Assembly (NCBI GenBank): GCA_021827465.1
Contig: JAKAVX010000023.1
Span: forward strand, 1-12,901
Length of the DNA stretch: 12,901 nt
Source: Deltaproteobacteria bacterium
GTDB lineage: Bacteria > Desulfobacterota_B > Binatia > Binatales > Binataceae
Direction: 5' to 3'
Notes under the pieces: model-generated
What the model saw: only the letters and a program-made list of their open reading frames with translations
Told to the model about the DNA's origin: nothing
Databases searched by the model: none
Made by a program: the position numbers and the translations under genes
In this document: piece after piece, positions 6,274 to 12,901 of the stretch
Position numbering within the stretch: the stretch's first letter is position 1
Layout: every line of letters starts with the position of its first letter

Positions 6274-7305
6274 ATGATTAAGACCGCAATTCTCGCCGAC
6301 CGCCGTTACCTGAAGCATTTTGCCGGCCGGATCCATCCCGAGCGTCCCGAGCGCGTCAAGGTGATGATCGAGATGGCGGAAAGCCTCGACCGCGCCCGAC
6401 TCGACTTCTGTTCGCCGCGCGAAGCGACGCTCGACGAAATCGCGCTCTGCCATACCAGCGAGTATATCGCGCTGGTCGAGAAGACTTCGCACGTGGACCG
6501 CTACGATTTCGACGCCGACACCCACACCTCGCGCGACACGTATCGAGCCGCTCTGCTGGCCGCGGGCGGCGTGCTGACGGCGGTCGAAGCGGTCTTTGAA
6601 GGCGGAGCCGACAACGCCTTTGCGATCGTCCGTCCGCCGGGACATCACGCGCTTCCCAACCGCGCGATGGGCTTCTGCTTCTTCAATAATGTCGCGATAG
6701 CCGCGTCGTGGCTGCTCAAGAAAGGTCTCGGGCGCGTGATGGTGGTCGATTGGGACCTTCATCATGGCAATGGCACGCAAGACATCTTCTACGAATCGAA
6801 AAACCTGCTCTACGTCTCGACCCATCAGTATCCGCATTACCCCGGAACCGGCTCGCTTTATGACATGGGCGCGGGCGAGGGTATCGGCTACACGGTCAAC
6901 GCCCCGATGCCCGCGGGGTTCGGCGATCCGGAATACCTTCGCGTTTTCGACGAACTGATCCTGCCGATCGGGCGCGCTTTCCAACCCGAGTTCATCCTGG
7001 TGTCGGCCGGATTCGATTGTCATTTTCGCGATCCGCTCGGCGCGATGGAGGTAACGGAGGCGGGTTTCGAGCAGATGGCGCGCCGGGTCAAGCGGCTTGC
7101 GGCCGAGACCTGCGGCGGAAAGGTCGTGGCGGTGCTCGAAGGCGGCTACGATCTCGAAGCGCTCGCCAATTCGGGCAGGGCGGTGATCGAGGAATTCGGG
7201 CGCGAGGCCGACGAGCCGCTCAGGAATTCACCGGGAGGCGATCGCGTGATGCCGATAGTCGAGCGGGCGATTCAGAGCGTCGGCAAATACTGGAATTTGG
7301 CCTGA
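6274..7305 (+). CDS. Histone deacetylase superfamily zinc amidohydrolase (AcuC/HDAC-like)
   Basis: Zinc-dependent deacetylase of the arginase/deacetylase fold, 343 residues, about full family length. All catalytic features are present: HPERPERV near the N-terminus, RPPGHHA with the two active-site His (about 124-125), and VDWDLHHGNGT with zinc ligands Asp161 and His163. AGFDCH supplies the third zinc ligand (Asp248), and LEGGYDLEAL holds the transition-state Tyr292. Likely substrates are acetylated lysines (as for AcuC acting on acetyl-CoA synthetase), polyamines or other small acetamides; the sequence does not decide which. The start at ATG 6274 is preferred over the in-frame GTG at 6265 because the GGGG ribosome binding site is 8 bases before the ATG but abuts the GTG. 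It is divergent from tatBC and convergent with the GH29 gene, so it is probably transcribed alone. Confidence 0.93.
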   Translation: MIKTAILADRRYLKHFAGRIHPERPERVKVMIEMAESLDRARLDFCSPREATLDEIALCHTSEYIALVEKTSHVDRYDFDADTHTSRDTYRAALLAAGGVLTAVEAVFEGGADNAFAIVRPPGHHALPNRAMGFCFFNNVAIAASWLLKKGLGRVMVVDWDLHHGNGTQDIFYESKNLLYVSTHQYPHYPGTGSLYDMGAGEGIGYTVNAPMPAGFGDPEYLRVFDELILPIGRAFQPEFILVSAGFDCHFRDPLGAMEVTEAGFEQMARRVKRLAAETCGGKVVAVLEGGYDLEALANSGRAVIEEFGREADEPLRNSPGGDRVMPIVERAIQSVGKYWNLA

Positions 7306-7346
7306 AGCCTAGTGATTTTCGGAATTCCCACGCAAGCGACGGCACG

Positions 7347-8588
7347 CTAGGCGAAATCGAGCGCAAGCACGGTCGCGTCCGCGTCCAGAACGCGCTCGGG
7401 AACTTCGATCACCAACTCTCCCGTCGGATCGGAATTGAACAGCGCGTCCACCGCGGCAACGCGTTTCCTGAAGTGAAGCTGCTCGTCCGAACCGAGCGCG
7501 TGGATGGATTTGACCTGCCTGACGCGCACGCCGCGCACCGAAACGGTCTCATACGGGCGCATCAGCAGATGCAGGTACAGCCGATTGCCGCGGCGCGTCG
7601 AGGGACCGTAGAACTGCCACGGTTCGAGTCCCGGCGCGGTGTCCGAAATACTCTCGCCGTTGCGTTCCATCCATCGCGCGAACGCTTCGAGCCGCTCGAC
7701 GTGCTCGGGCGGAAGCGAGCCGTCGCCCGTCGGGCTTACGTTGAGGAGCAGATTTCCGCCCTTGCCCGCGACTTCGCACAGCGTATGGATCAGCGAACGC
7801 GGCGACTTCAGATTGCGATCGGAGGGATTGTAGCCCCAGCTATCGTTGATCGTGAGGCAGGTTTCCCAGGGACCTTCGGGCGGCCTTGGCGGCACCGCCT
7901 GCTCGGGCGTAACGAAATCGCCGAAGCCGGGCAGGCGATCGTTGATAAGAATCTCGGGCTGGAGCGATCGGATCATCGCGACCAACTCGCGCGCATGCCA
8001 TTCCTCGGCCGTGCGTTCCCATCCGCCGTCGAACCATAAAAGATCGATGCGTCCGTAATTCGAAAGCAGCTCGCGCACCTGCGCGAACATCGCGGCGACG
8101 AATCGCTCCCACTGCTTGGGAGACGGCCGACGCGCCGAGCCGAAGCGGTAGGGCTTGTCGGCGTCGGTGAACGGCGGGTAGTCCGGATGATGCCAATCGA
8201 TGAGCGAGAAGTAGAGGCCGACGCGAAGTTCTTCGGCGCGAAACGCCTCGACGAACTCGCCGACGATATCGCGGTGAAACGGCGAATGCTCGACGGAGTA
8301 GCCGGAGCCGGCGGTATGGAACATCGCGTAGCCGTCGTGATGCTTCGACGTCAGCACCGCGTATTTCATCCCGGCCCTGCGCGCGATCCGCGCCCACCCG
8401 CGAGGGTCGTAACGCTCGGGATTGAAAGTGCGCGCGGTCGAGTGATACTCGGCGACCGGAACGCTCTGCGAATGCGGCAGCGCGCCGATCCCGCCGGTCA
8501 GCGGCCACGACAGTTCCCATCCGCGCTGACTCGCAGGCGCCCAATGGATGAACATCCCGAAGCGCGCCGTATCGAACCATTGCGTCAT
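7347..8588 (-). CDS. GH29 family alpha-L-fucosidase
   Basis: Retaining exo-glycosidase of family GH29, 413 residues, predicted to remove terminal alpha-L-fucose. Family landmarks appear in order: RFGMFIHWAP near the start (9-18), TSKHHDGYAMF (80-90, substrate-binding His pair), GLYFSLIDWHHPDY (124-137), and IDLLWFDGGWE (181-191) with the nucleophile Asp187. WETCLTINDSWGYN (241-254) and GKGGNLLLNVSPTGDG (275-290) follow. A C-terminal beta-rich segment (about 325-413) completes the protein. No signal peptide is visible, so the enzyme is predicted to be cytosolic, unlike many secreted fucosidases. No fucose catabolic or transporter genes are adjacent. The ATG lacks a Shine-Dalgarno sequence, and a candidate promoter lies so close that the messenger may be almost leaderless. 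It is convergent with the deacetylase gene across 41 bases. Activity on other sugars within GH29 cannot be excluded. Confidence 0.92.
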   Translation of the reverse strand: MTQWFDTARFGMFIHWAPASQRGWELSWPLTGGIGALPHSQSVPVAEYHSTARTFNPERYDPRGWARIARRAGMKYAVLTSKHHDGYAMFHTAGSGYSVEHSPFHRDIVGEFVEAFRAEELRVGLYFSLIDWHHPDYPPFTDADKPYRFGSARRPSPKQWERFVAAMFAQVRELLSNYGRIDLLWFDGGWERTAEEWHARELVAMIRSLQPEILINDRLPGFGDFVTPEQAVPPRPPEGPWETCLTINDSWGYNPSDRNLKSPRSLIHTLCEVAGKGGNLLLNVSPTGDGSLPPEHVERLEAFARWMERNGESISDTAPGLEPWQFYGPSTRRGNRLYLHLLMRPYETVSVRGVRVRQVKSIHALGSDEQLHFRKRVAAVDALFNSDPTGELVIEVPERVLDADATVLALDFA

Positions 8589-8598
8589 CGCGAGCCGG

Positions 8599-8627
8599 AT
8601 TGTGCCGCCTCGGTGTCACGATGTCCA
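8599..8627 (-). promoter_or_regulatory. Candidate promoter of the GH29 gene
   Basis: On the minus strand TGGACA (8627-8622, 5/6 consensus) and CACAAT (8604-8599, 4/6) are separated by exactly 17 bases. Transcription would begin about 4-6 bases before the ATG at 8588, which fits the absence of a ribosome binding site there. The rest of the 145-base gap to the cyclophilin gene shows no clear + strand promoter; TTGCGC at 8673 with a poor -10 near 8696 is the best I see. Confidence 0.38.
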
Positions 8628-8733
8628 CTGCCGCGTTTCGGGTTTTCCGCGAGGCGCTCGGCGATGAAACCCTTGCGCGCCAGTACTCTCTCGAATAGTT
8701 CAATGGGAGCCGTGCAAAGGTGCGGCATCCGAG

Positions 8734-9306
8734 ATGACGAAAAAAATCTACGCAGTCGCCTGCCTTGCCATGACGTTGACGATGGGCTTCTTCGTGTCCG
8801 CGTGTCACGGAGCGGCGGCCAGGCTTGATGGAGTGCCCGTGCGCAACACAGGACATTACGCGATAGTCGAAACCGAGCGGGGAACTTTCGTGATCGAGCT
8901 CTATCCGAAGGTTGCTCCCAAGACCGTGGAGAATTTCGAGACTCTGGTGCAAAAGGGCTTTTACAACGGCCTGACGTTCCATCGCGTCGTGCCGGGCTTC
9001 GTCGTCCAGGGCGGCGATCCCGACGGCACCGGGATGGGCGGTCCGGGCTACGACCTGCCGGCCGAGATCGATCCCAAGGAGCATCACCTGCGCGGCACGG
9101 TTGCGATGGCGCGAAAGGGCGACCAGGTCAATCCCCAGAGGCGTTCCAGCGGCAGCCAGTTCTACATCTGCCTCGAGCCGCAGCCCGGGCTCGACGGCCA
9201 GTACACGATTTTTGGCGGCGTGGTCGAAGGGATGGACGTCGTCGACAAGATAAACGTCGGCGACCACATGAAGAAAATCACGCTGAGCTCCGAGCTTCCG
9301 AAGTAG
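8734..9306 (+). CDS. Cyclophilin-type peptidyl-prolyl cis-trans isomerase, predicted lipoprotein
   Basis: Peptidyl-prolyl isomerase of the cyclophilin fold, 190 residues. The N-terminus is a lipoprotein signal: KK, a hydrophobic stretch, then the lipobox VSAC with the acylated Cys24. The mature protein should therefore be membrane-anchored outside the cytoplasm, helping periplasmic or outer-membrane protein folding. The cyclophilin core starts at about residue 40 and includes VAPKTVENFETLVQKGFYNG, the active-site Arg in FHRVVPGFVVQGGDP, GTVAMAR, SGSQFYICL, and LDGQYTIFGGVVEGMDVVDKI. It follows the short bacterial cyclophilin pattern. The PHP-domain gene starts 13 bases after its stop, so the two form an operon. 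The ribosome binding site is weak (AAAGG is 14 bases upstream). Confidence 0.92.
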   Translation: MTKKIYAVACLAMTLTMGFFVSACHGAAARLDGVPVRNTGHYAIVETERGTFVIELYPKVAPKTVENFETLVQKGFYNGLTFHRVVPGFVVQGGDPDGTGMGGPGYDLPAEIDPKEHHLRGTVAMARKGDQVNPQRRSSGSQFYICLEPQPGLDGQYTIFGGVVEGMDVVDKINVGDHMKKITLSSELPK

Positions 9307-9319
9307 GATCCAAGCGCTT

Positions 9320-10042
9320 ATGCCGCAGTCGCGAAGCGGGCACCCTGAGGGGCCCTACTTCACCGTCGATCTTCACCTGCATACGAGCCGCGGCAGCTCG
9401 GACTCCAATCTCGCGCCCATGGCGATGCTGGATCGCGCGCGATCGATCGGGATCGGCGCCGTCTGCATTACCGAGCACGACAACATGTGGGATTTGAAGG
9501 AGACGCCCGAGGTCGCCGAGGCTTCCGACGTGCGTTTCCTCCGCGGGATGGAAGTCACGACCGACATGGGGCATATCGGCGTCTTCGGCCTGCAGCGCTA
9601 TATCGGCGGAATCTACAAGCTCGGCGAGCTTCGCAAGATAGTGAACGCCGAGGGCGGCATTCTCATCGCCAACCATCCTTTCCGCTACAAGCTCGACGCG
9701 CGCTTCTCGTTCATCAATCCCGATCAGGAACCGATCGATCCCGAGCATCCCGAGCGCGCGGCCAAGCTTCCGCTTTTCGGGATGGTCGATGCGATCGAGG
9801 TGCTCAACGGCGCGTGCTCCGAGGAGGAGAATCAGTTCGCGCTGCGCGTGGCGCGAATTCTCGGCATCGCCGAGGTTGCCGGAAGCGACTCCCATTCGGC
9901 GGGATCGATCGGATGCGTGAGCACGCTGTTCGACGAGCCGGTTCGCGATGTCGAGGGGCTTATCGAGGCTATCCGGGCGCGGCGATGCCGCGCGGGGCGC
10001 GGACTGCTCAAGGGCAACGTGGTCCCCTTTGACCTGCCGTAA
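9320..10042 (+). CDS. PHP-domain metal-dependent phosphoesterase
   Basis: Stand-alone PHP-domain protein, 240 residues, expected to bind two or three metal ions and hydrolyse phosphate esters. The metal-binding motifs are DLHLHT (17-22), TEHDN (51-55), GMEVTTDMGHIGVFG (76-90), ANHPFR (117-122), EVLNG (160-164) and GSDSHS (188-193). Members of this family act as nucleotide or nucleoside bisphosphate phosphatases, tRNA-end phosphatases or histidinol phosphatases. The sequence does not tell which. AGGA overlapping the stop of the upstream cyclophilin gene is about 10 bases from the ATG, indicating co-transcription and probably coupled translation. The protein is soluble and cytosolic, so its partner gene, an exported isomerase, is likely linked by transcription only. 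Confidence 0.9.
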   Translation: MPQSRSGHPEGPYFTVDLHLHTSRGSSDSNLAPMAMLDRARSIGIGAVCITEHDNMWDLKETPEVAEASDVRFLRGMEVTTDMGHIGVFGLQRYIGGIYKLGELRKIVNAEGGILIANHPFRYKLDARFSFINPDQEPIDPEHPERAAKLPLFGMVDAIEVLNGACSEEENQFALRVARILGIAEVAGSDSHSAGSIGCVSTLFDEPVRDVEGLIEAIRARRCRAGRGLLKGNVVPFDLP

Positions 10043-10045
10043 CGC

Positions 10046-10055
10046 ACGTTAACGT
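10046..10055. other. Perfect 10-base palindrome after the PHP gene
   Basis: ACGTTAACGT sits 4 bases after the PHP stop codon at the head of the 157-base gap before ptsP. It could be a half of a regulator site, but is about 110 bases upstream of the ptsP promoter candidate and may be chance. The rest of the gap up to 10140 shows no gene and no clear terminator. Confidence 0.2.
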
Positions 10056-10140
10056 CGAGTGGCGGATTCTCCATCGCAGGGCGTTCAAGGCGCGGCTCTG
10101 CTCTCCAGGCACATTTTAGAGCGCACGAAAGCTTCAACAG

Positions 10141-10170
10141 TTGTTTGGGGTGAAGCCGGTAGGATAAAAT
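10141..10170 (+). promoter_or_regulatory. Candidate ptsP promoter
   Basis: TTGTTT (10141-10146) and TAAAAT (10165-10170) are 18 bases apart in an AT-richer part of the gap. Transcription would begin near 10177, about 23 bases before the ATG at 10200. No Shine-Dalgarno sequence is visible between them. Confidence 0.48.
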
Positions 10171-10199
10171 TGCGTCGCACTTAATAGAACAATTCGGCT

Positions 10200-12575
10200 A
10201 TGGGTTCCAACCGCGACCAATTTGCCCTGATCGAGGACATTTCCCAGATCAGCGGAGATGCCGCGGCCGACCTCAGGGAGACGCTAGATAGAATAGTTGC
10301 GGCGATCGCCAAGGGGATGGAGGTCGAAGTCTGCTCGCTCTATCTCTTCGATCCGCAACGCGCTCGCCTGGTGCTTCGAGCTACGGTAGGGCTCGACCGC
10401 GGCTCGGTCGGCAAGGTCTCGATGCGCGTCAATGAGGGGCTGGTCGGCCTTGTGATCGAGAGCGGAGAGCCGGTTTCAGTATCCGACGCGATAAGCCATC
10501 CGCGTTACAAATATTTTCCGGAAACCGGCGAAGAGCGCTATCACACTTTCCTCGGCGTCCCGGTCCAGGACGGACGCAACAAGCCGGTCGGCGTGTTGGT
10601 TGCGCAGACGCTCGGGCGGCGCAAGTTCAGCCGCACCGAAGTTCGCCTCATCAAGACCGCGGCCAGCCAGATTGCGCAGATACTCTCGCACTTCCGCCTG
10701 CGCGAGACGCTCGCGACCAAGGAAAAAGAGCGCGACGAGTACCGCCGGCGGATGATCGAAGCGAACCGCCAGCTAAAGGACTACGAAAAAGTCGGCGGAA
10801 AGACCCGGCTCGCCGCGCCGACCAAGATTCGGCGTCCGCGCCTGGTCGGTCTTCCGGCCGCGCCCGGATTTGCGCGCGGACAGGCGCACGTCGTTGGAAC
10901 TTTTCTCAGCACTATCGATCGCAACCAGCGCGCGCGCGACGTCAAGGCCGAGTTGAAGCGTCTCGAGGATGCGCTCACGCGCTCGCGTACCGAGCTTTCC
11001 GCGCTTAAGGCCCGGATGGCGTCGCTGATGCCCGAGGCCGATCTCAAAATTTTCGACGGCCATCGCCTGATTCTCGAAGACGAGGAGTTCATCGGCCGCA
11101 TCCGCGACTCCATCCAGGCCGGCTATGCCGCGGAAAGCGCGCTGTTCAGGGTTATCGACGAAGTATCGGCCCAGATGCTCGCGGTCGCCGACGGCTATCT
11201 GCGCGAGCGCGCGACCGACTTCCGCGACGTCGGCCATCGCGTGCTGAGGCACCTGCGCCAGGAAGATGGCAAGGGTCCCTTCGTCAAGCCGACCGTAATC
11301 GTCGCCGAGGAGCTGACCCTTTCGCAGTTGACGCTGGTCTCGCATCAGAATCTTGCGGGAATCGCGCTGCAATCGGGCGGCGCCACTTCCCATGCGGCGA
11401 TTCTCGCACGCTCCTTCGAGATCCCGACCGTGGTCGGCGTCGAGCATCTGATGGAATCCGTGACGGAAGGCGACGCGCTTATCGTCGACGGCAGCTCGGG
11501 CGTGGTGTTCGTCAACCCGAGTTCCGACGTCGATCGCGATTACCAGGCGCTTTCCAAACGCTACGAGCAGTTCAAGCAGGAACTGATGCAGGACGTTGCG
11601 GAGCCCGCGGCCACCCGCGACGGCCATCGTGTGCGCCTGATGGCCAATATTGCGCTGTATAACGACATCGCGATTGCGCTCAAGTACGGCGCCGAGGGTA
11701 TCGGCCTCTTGCGCTCGGAATTTTCCTTTCTGACCTACGAGGATTTTCCGGACGAGAACCAGCAGGTCGCGCTGTACCATCGGATGTTCCAGGCGATGGG
11801 CAATCGTCCGGTCACGATCCGGACGCTCGATATCGGCGCGGACAAGTATCCGCCGTACATGCGCGTGCCGCGCGAGGAAAATCCGTTCCTCGGATGGCGT
11901 TCGATACGGATTTCGCTGGAGATGGCGGGGCTGTTCAAGGTGCAGTTGCGCGCGATCCTGCGCGCCGCCGCCCGCTCCAACGCGCGCATCCTGTTTCCGA
12001 TGATCTCCAGTCTCGAGGAATTGTGGCGCGCCAAGGAGTTGCTCGCCGAGTCCCGCGCGGAGCTTTTCAACGAGGGGCTCGAGCATAATCCGCAGGTGCC
12101 GGTCGGAATCATGATCGAGGTTCCGTCGGCGGTATGGCTCGCGCCGCGGCTTGCGCGTGAAGTCGATTTCTTTTCGGTTGGAACCAACGACCTCATCCAG
12201 TATCTGCTCGCCGCCGACCGCAACAATCCCAAGGTGGCGCACCTGTACGAGGCGTTCCATCCAGCGGTGATTTCCGCGATCTCCGAAGTGGTCAACGTCG
12301 CCCGCGCGGCCGACAAGAGCGTCGGCATCTGCGGCGAGATGGCGAGCGATCCGCTGGCGACGGTTCTGCTGGTCGGGATGGGCTTCGACGATCTGAGCCT
12401 GAGCCCGCTCTTTATTCCGGTGGTGCGCAAGGTCCTGCGCAAGATCGATTACCAGACCGCGCGTCAGGTCGCGCGCGACGTGCTTCAGATGGCGAGCGTG
12501 CAGGAAGTGAAAGGCTACCTGGTCGAGCGCTACCGCGATCTCGGGCTGATCAACCTCGTCGAGATGTACCGCTAG
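10200..12575 (+). CDS. ptsP: PtsP: GAF-domain phosphoenolpyruvate-protein phosphotransferase (enzyme I-Ntr)
   Basis: Enzyme I of the nitrogen-type phosphotransferase system, 791 residues; it takes phosphate from phosphoenolpyruvate and passes it to an HPr-like NPr. An N-terminal GAF sensor domain (about 1-165) is followed by a charged coiled-coil linker (165-200). The enzyme I N-terminal and HPr-binding helical region spans about 213-340. The phosphohistidine swivel domain holds GGATSHAAILARS with His398. The PEP-binding TIM barrel (about 475-790) carries EGIGLLRSEF (499-508), RTLDIGADK (541-549), NPFLGWRSIR, MIEVPSA, GTNDLIQYLLAADR (661-674) and the catalytic Cys711 in CGEMA. Every catalytic residue I could check is present. 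In proteobacteria the GAF domain senses nitrogen status through glutamine and 2-oxoglutarate; that role here is by family. No NPr, EIIA or permease gene is next to it, which fits a regulatory rather than sugar-transport role. Confidence 0.95.
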   Translation: MGSNRDQFALIEDISQISGDAAADLRETLDRIVAAIAKGMEVEVCSLYLFDPQRARLVLRATVGLDRGSVGKVSMRVNEGLVGLVIESGEPVSVSDAISHPRYKYFPETGEERYHTFLGVPVQDGRNKPVGVLVAQTLGRRKFSRTEVRLIKTAASQIAQILSHFRLRETLATKEKERDEYRRRMIEANRQLKDYEKVGGKTRLAAPTKIRRPRLVGLPAAPGFARGQAHVVGTFLSTIDRNQRARDVKAELKRLEDALTRSRTELSALKARMASLMPEADLKIFDGHRLILEDEEFIGRIRDSIQAGYAAESALFRVIDEVSAQMLAVADGYLRERATDFRDVGHRVLRHLRQEDGKGPFVKPTVIVAEELTLSQLTLVSHQNLAGIALQSGGATSHAAILARSFEIPTVVGVEHLMESVTEGDALIVDGSSGVVFVNPSSDVDRDYQALSKRYEQFKQELMQDVAEPAATRDGHRVRLMANIALYNDIAIALKYGAEGIGLLRSEFSFLTYEDFPDENQQVALYHRMFQAMGNRPVTIRTLDIGADKYPPYMRVPREENPFLGWRSIRISLEMAGLFKVQLRAILRAAARSNARILFPMISSLEELWRAKELLAESRAELFNEGLEHNPQVPVGIMIEVPSAVWLAPRLAREVDFFSVGTNDLIQYLLAADRNNPKVAHLYEAFHPAVISAISEVVNVARAADKSVGICGEMASDPLATVLLVGMGFDDLSLSPLFIPVVRKVLRKIDYQTARQVARDVLQMASVQEVKGYLVERYRDLGLINLVEMYR

Positions 12576-12589
12576 CGCATCGGATTGCG

Positions 12590-12620
12590 GTCGCCGGCGT
12601 CATCGCATAGCCGCTGCGAC
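12590..12620 (+). terminator. Hairpin after ptsP, possible transcription end
   Basis: GTCGCCGGC (12590-12598) can pair with GCCG..GCGAC (12610-12620), giving nine base pairs with a two-base bulge and an 11-base loop, 15 bases after the ptsP stop. No T-run follows, so it is not a standard intrinsic terminator; it could stabilise the 3' end or help factor-dependent termination. Confidence 0.35.
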
Positions 12621-12666
12621 ACCCAGAAGAAAGGGAGGCGCGCTCACAGCTAGTGCTAACCTGCAA

Positions 12667-12901
12667 CTAGCCGGATAGCTCGGCTTGGACGAAACGCTGA
12701 TCATTCAACGCTATTTCGTGAGCCAGCGCGGGCATATTAAAAGCCATCGCCATTGAAGCGAGGGAGCCCAGAAATTCATGAAATTTACTGGCCAGCGAGA
12801 ACTTGAATTCGTCGATTTTTTTGGGATACGTACAACCACTCAGCATAAACCGTTGAGTCTCGCCGTCATACAACTCCATCGCCGTGATATAAGCGCCATG
12901 A
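12667..12901 (-). CDS. Unidentified protein, C-terminal part (5' end outside window)
   Basis: A minus-strand frame open from the window edge ends at TAG (12669-12667); at least 77 residues are visible. I do not recognise the family. The visible part has YITAMELYDGETQRFMLSGC, then CTYPKKIDEFKFSLASKFHEF, a Met/Ala/Leu-rich helix-like stretch (LASMAMAFNMPALAHEI), and a short tail. There is no membrane segment or metal motif. An internal ATG at 12879 could be a start, but the frame remains open beyond it, so the gene probably enters from outside. GC content here is about 48 %, clearly below the neighbours, and codon choice is correspondingly relaxed, which suggests recent acquisition or a gene under weaker bias. 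A competing + strand frame from 12778 to the edge exists but looks less protein-like. It is convergent with ptsP. Confidence 0.45.
   Translation of the reverse strand, partial: HGAYITAMELYDGETQRFMLSGCTYPKKIDEFKFSLASKFHEFLGSLASMAMAFNMPALAHEIALNDQRFVQAELSG

Noticed and set aside
7307..7352. Inverted repeat GCCTAG ... CTAGGC between the convergent deacetylase and fucosidase genes
   Set aside because: Only six base pairs around a 34-base loop and no T-run; too weak to call a terminator.
7840..9267. Long minus-strand frame (475 codons) spanning the fucosidase start and the cyclophilin gene
   Set aside because: Conflicts with two well-supported genes and has no recognisable motif.
10773..12260. 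Long minus-strand frame (495 codons) inside ptsP
   Set aside because: Antisense shadow of an intact PtsP with all catalytic residues.
12649..12671. Inverted repeat GCTAGT-N11-ACTAGC overlapping the stop of the edge gene
   Set aside because: Six base pairs only; could be chance, and no adjoining operator or terminator sign was seen.
12778..12901. + strand frame open to the window edge
   Set aside because: Starts from a lone ATG without a ribosome binding site and overlaps a more protein-like minus frame; cannot be settled without more sequence to the right.

Overview
The window is GC-rich (roughly 60-65 % over most genes) and densely packed, with genes on both strands. The gene set points to a soil or sediment bacterium of the broad deltaproteobacterial / Desulfobacterota / Binatota-like sphere: a paired ArsA-like ATPase operon, a DUF4911 protein, tatB-tatC, a GAF-fused PtsP and cytosolic glycoside hydrolases. 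This placement is inferred from gene families and composition. No rRNA, tRNA, CRISPR array, insertion sequence or phage gene was seen.

Layout, left to right. (1) 1-75 is the Lys/Ala/Pro-rich tail of a + strand gene. (2) 83-2076 (-) holds two ArsA/Get3-like P-loop ATPases that overlap by ATGA and probably form an asymmetric pair. (3) 2098-2385 (+) is a small DUF4911 protein, head-to-head with the ATPases. (4) 2375-4771 (-) is a GH15 glucoamylase-type enzyme without a signal peptide. (5) 4806-4919 (-) is a decayed in-frame copy of the 3' end of tatC, followed upstream by the intact tatC and tatB (5038-6183, -). (6) 6274-7305 (+) is a zinc deacetylase of the histone-deacetylase/acetoin-utilisation family, divergent from tatBC, with apparently overlapping promoters. 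(7) 7347-8588 (-) is a GH29 alpha-L-fucosidase. (8) 8734-10042 (+) is a two-gene unit: a cyclophilin-type prolyl isomerase lipoprotein and a PHP-domain metal phosphoesterase. (9) 10200-12575 (+) is ptsP, the enzyme I of the nitrogen phosphotransferase system with an N-terminal GAF sensor. (10) 12576-12901 is AT-richer and ends in an unrecognised reading frame that runs off the window.

Most of this is ordinary chromosomal housekeeping and carbohydrate-turnover content. Protein targeting is the shared theme of the left half: the Tat translocase exports folded proteins, and the ArsA-like pair belongs to the family of membrane-protein-targeting and metalloid ATPases. The two hydrolases look intracellular, so they probably act on stored or imported glycans. 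The observations most worth following are the tatC remnant directly downstream of tatC, the asymmetric P-loops of the ATPase pair, and the compositionally foreign right edge.
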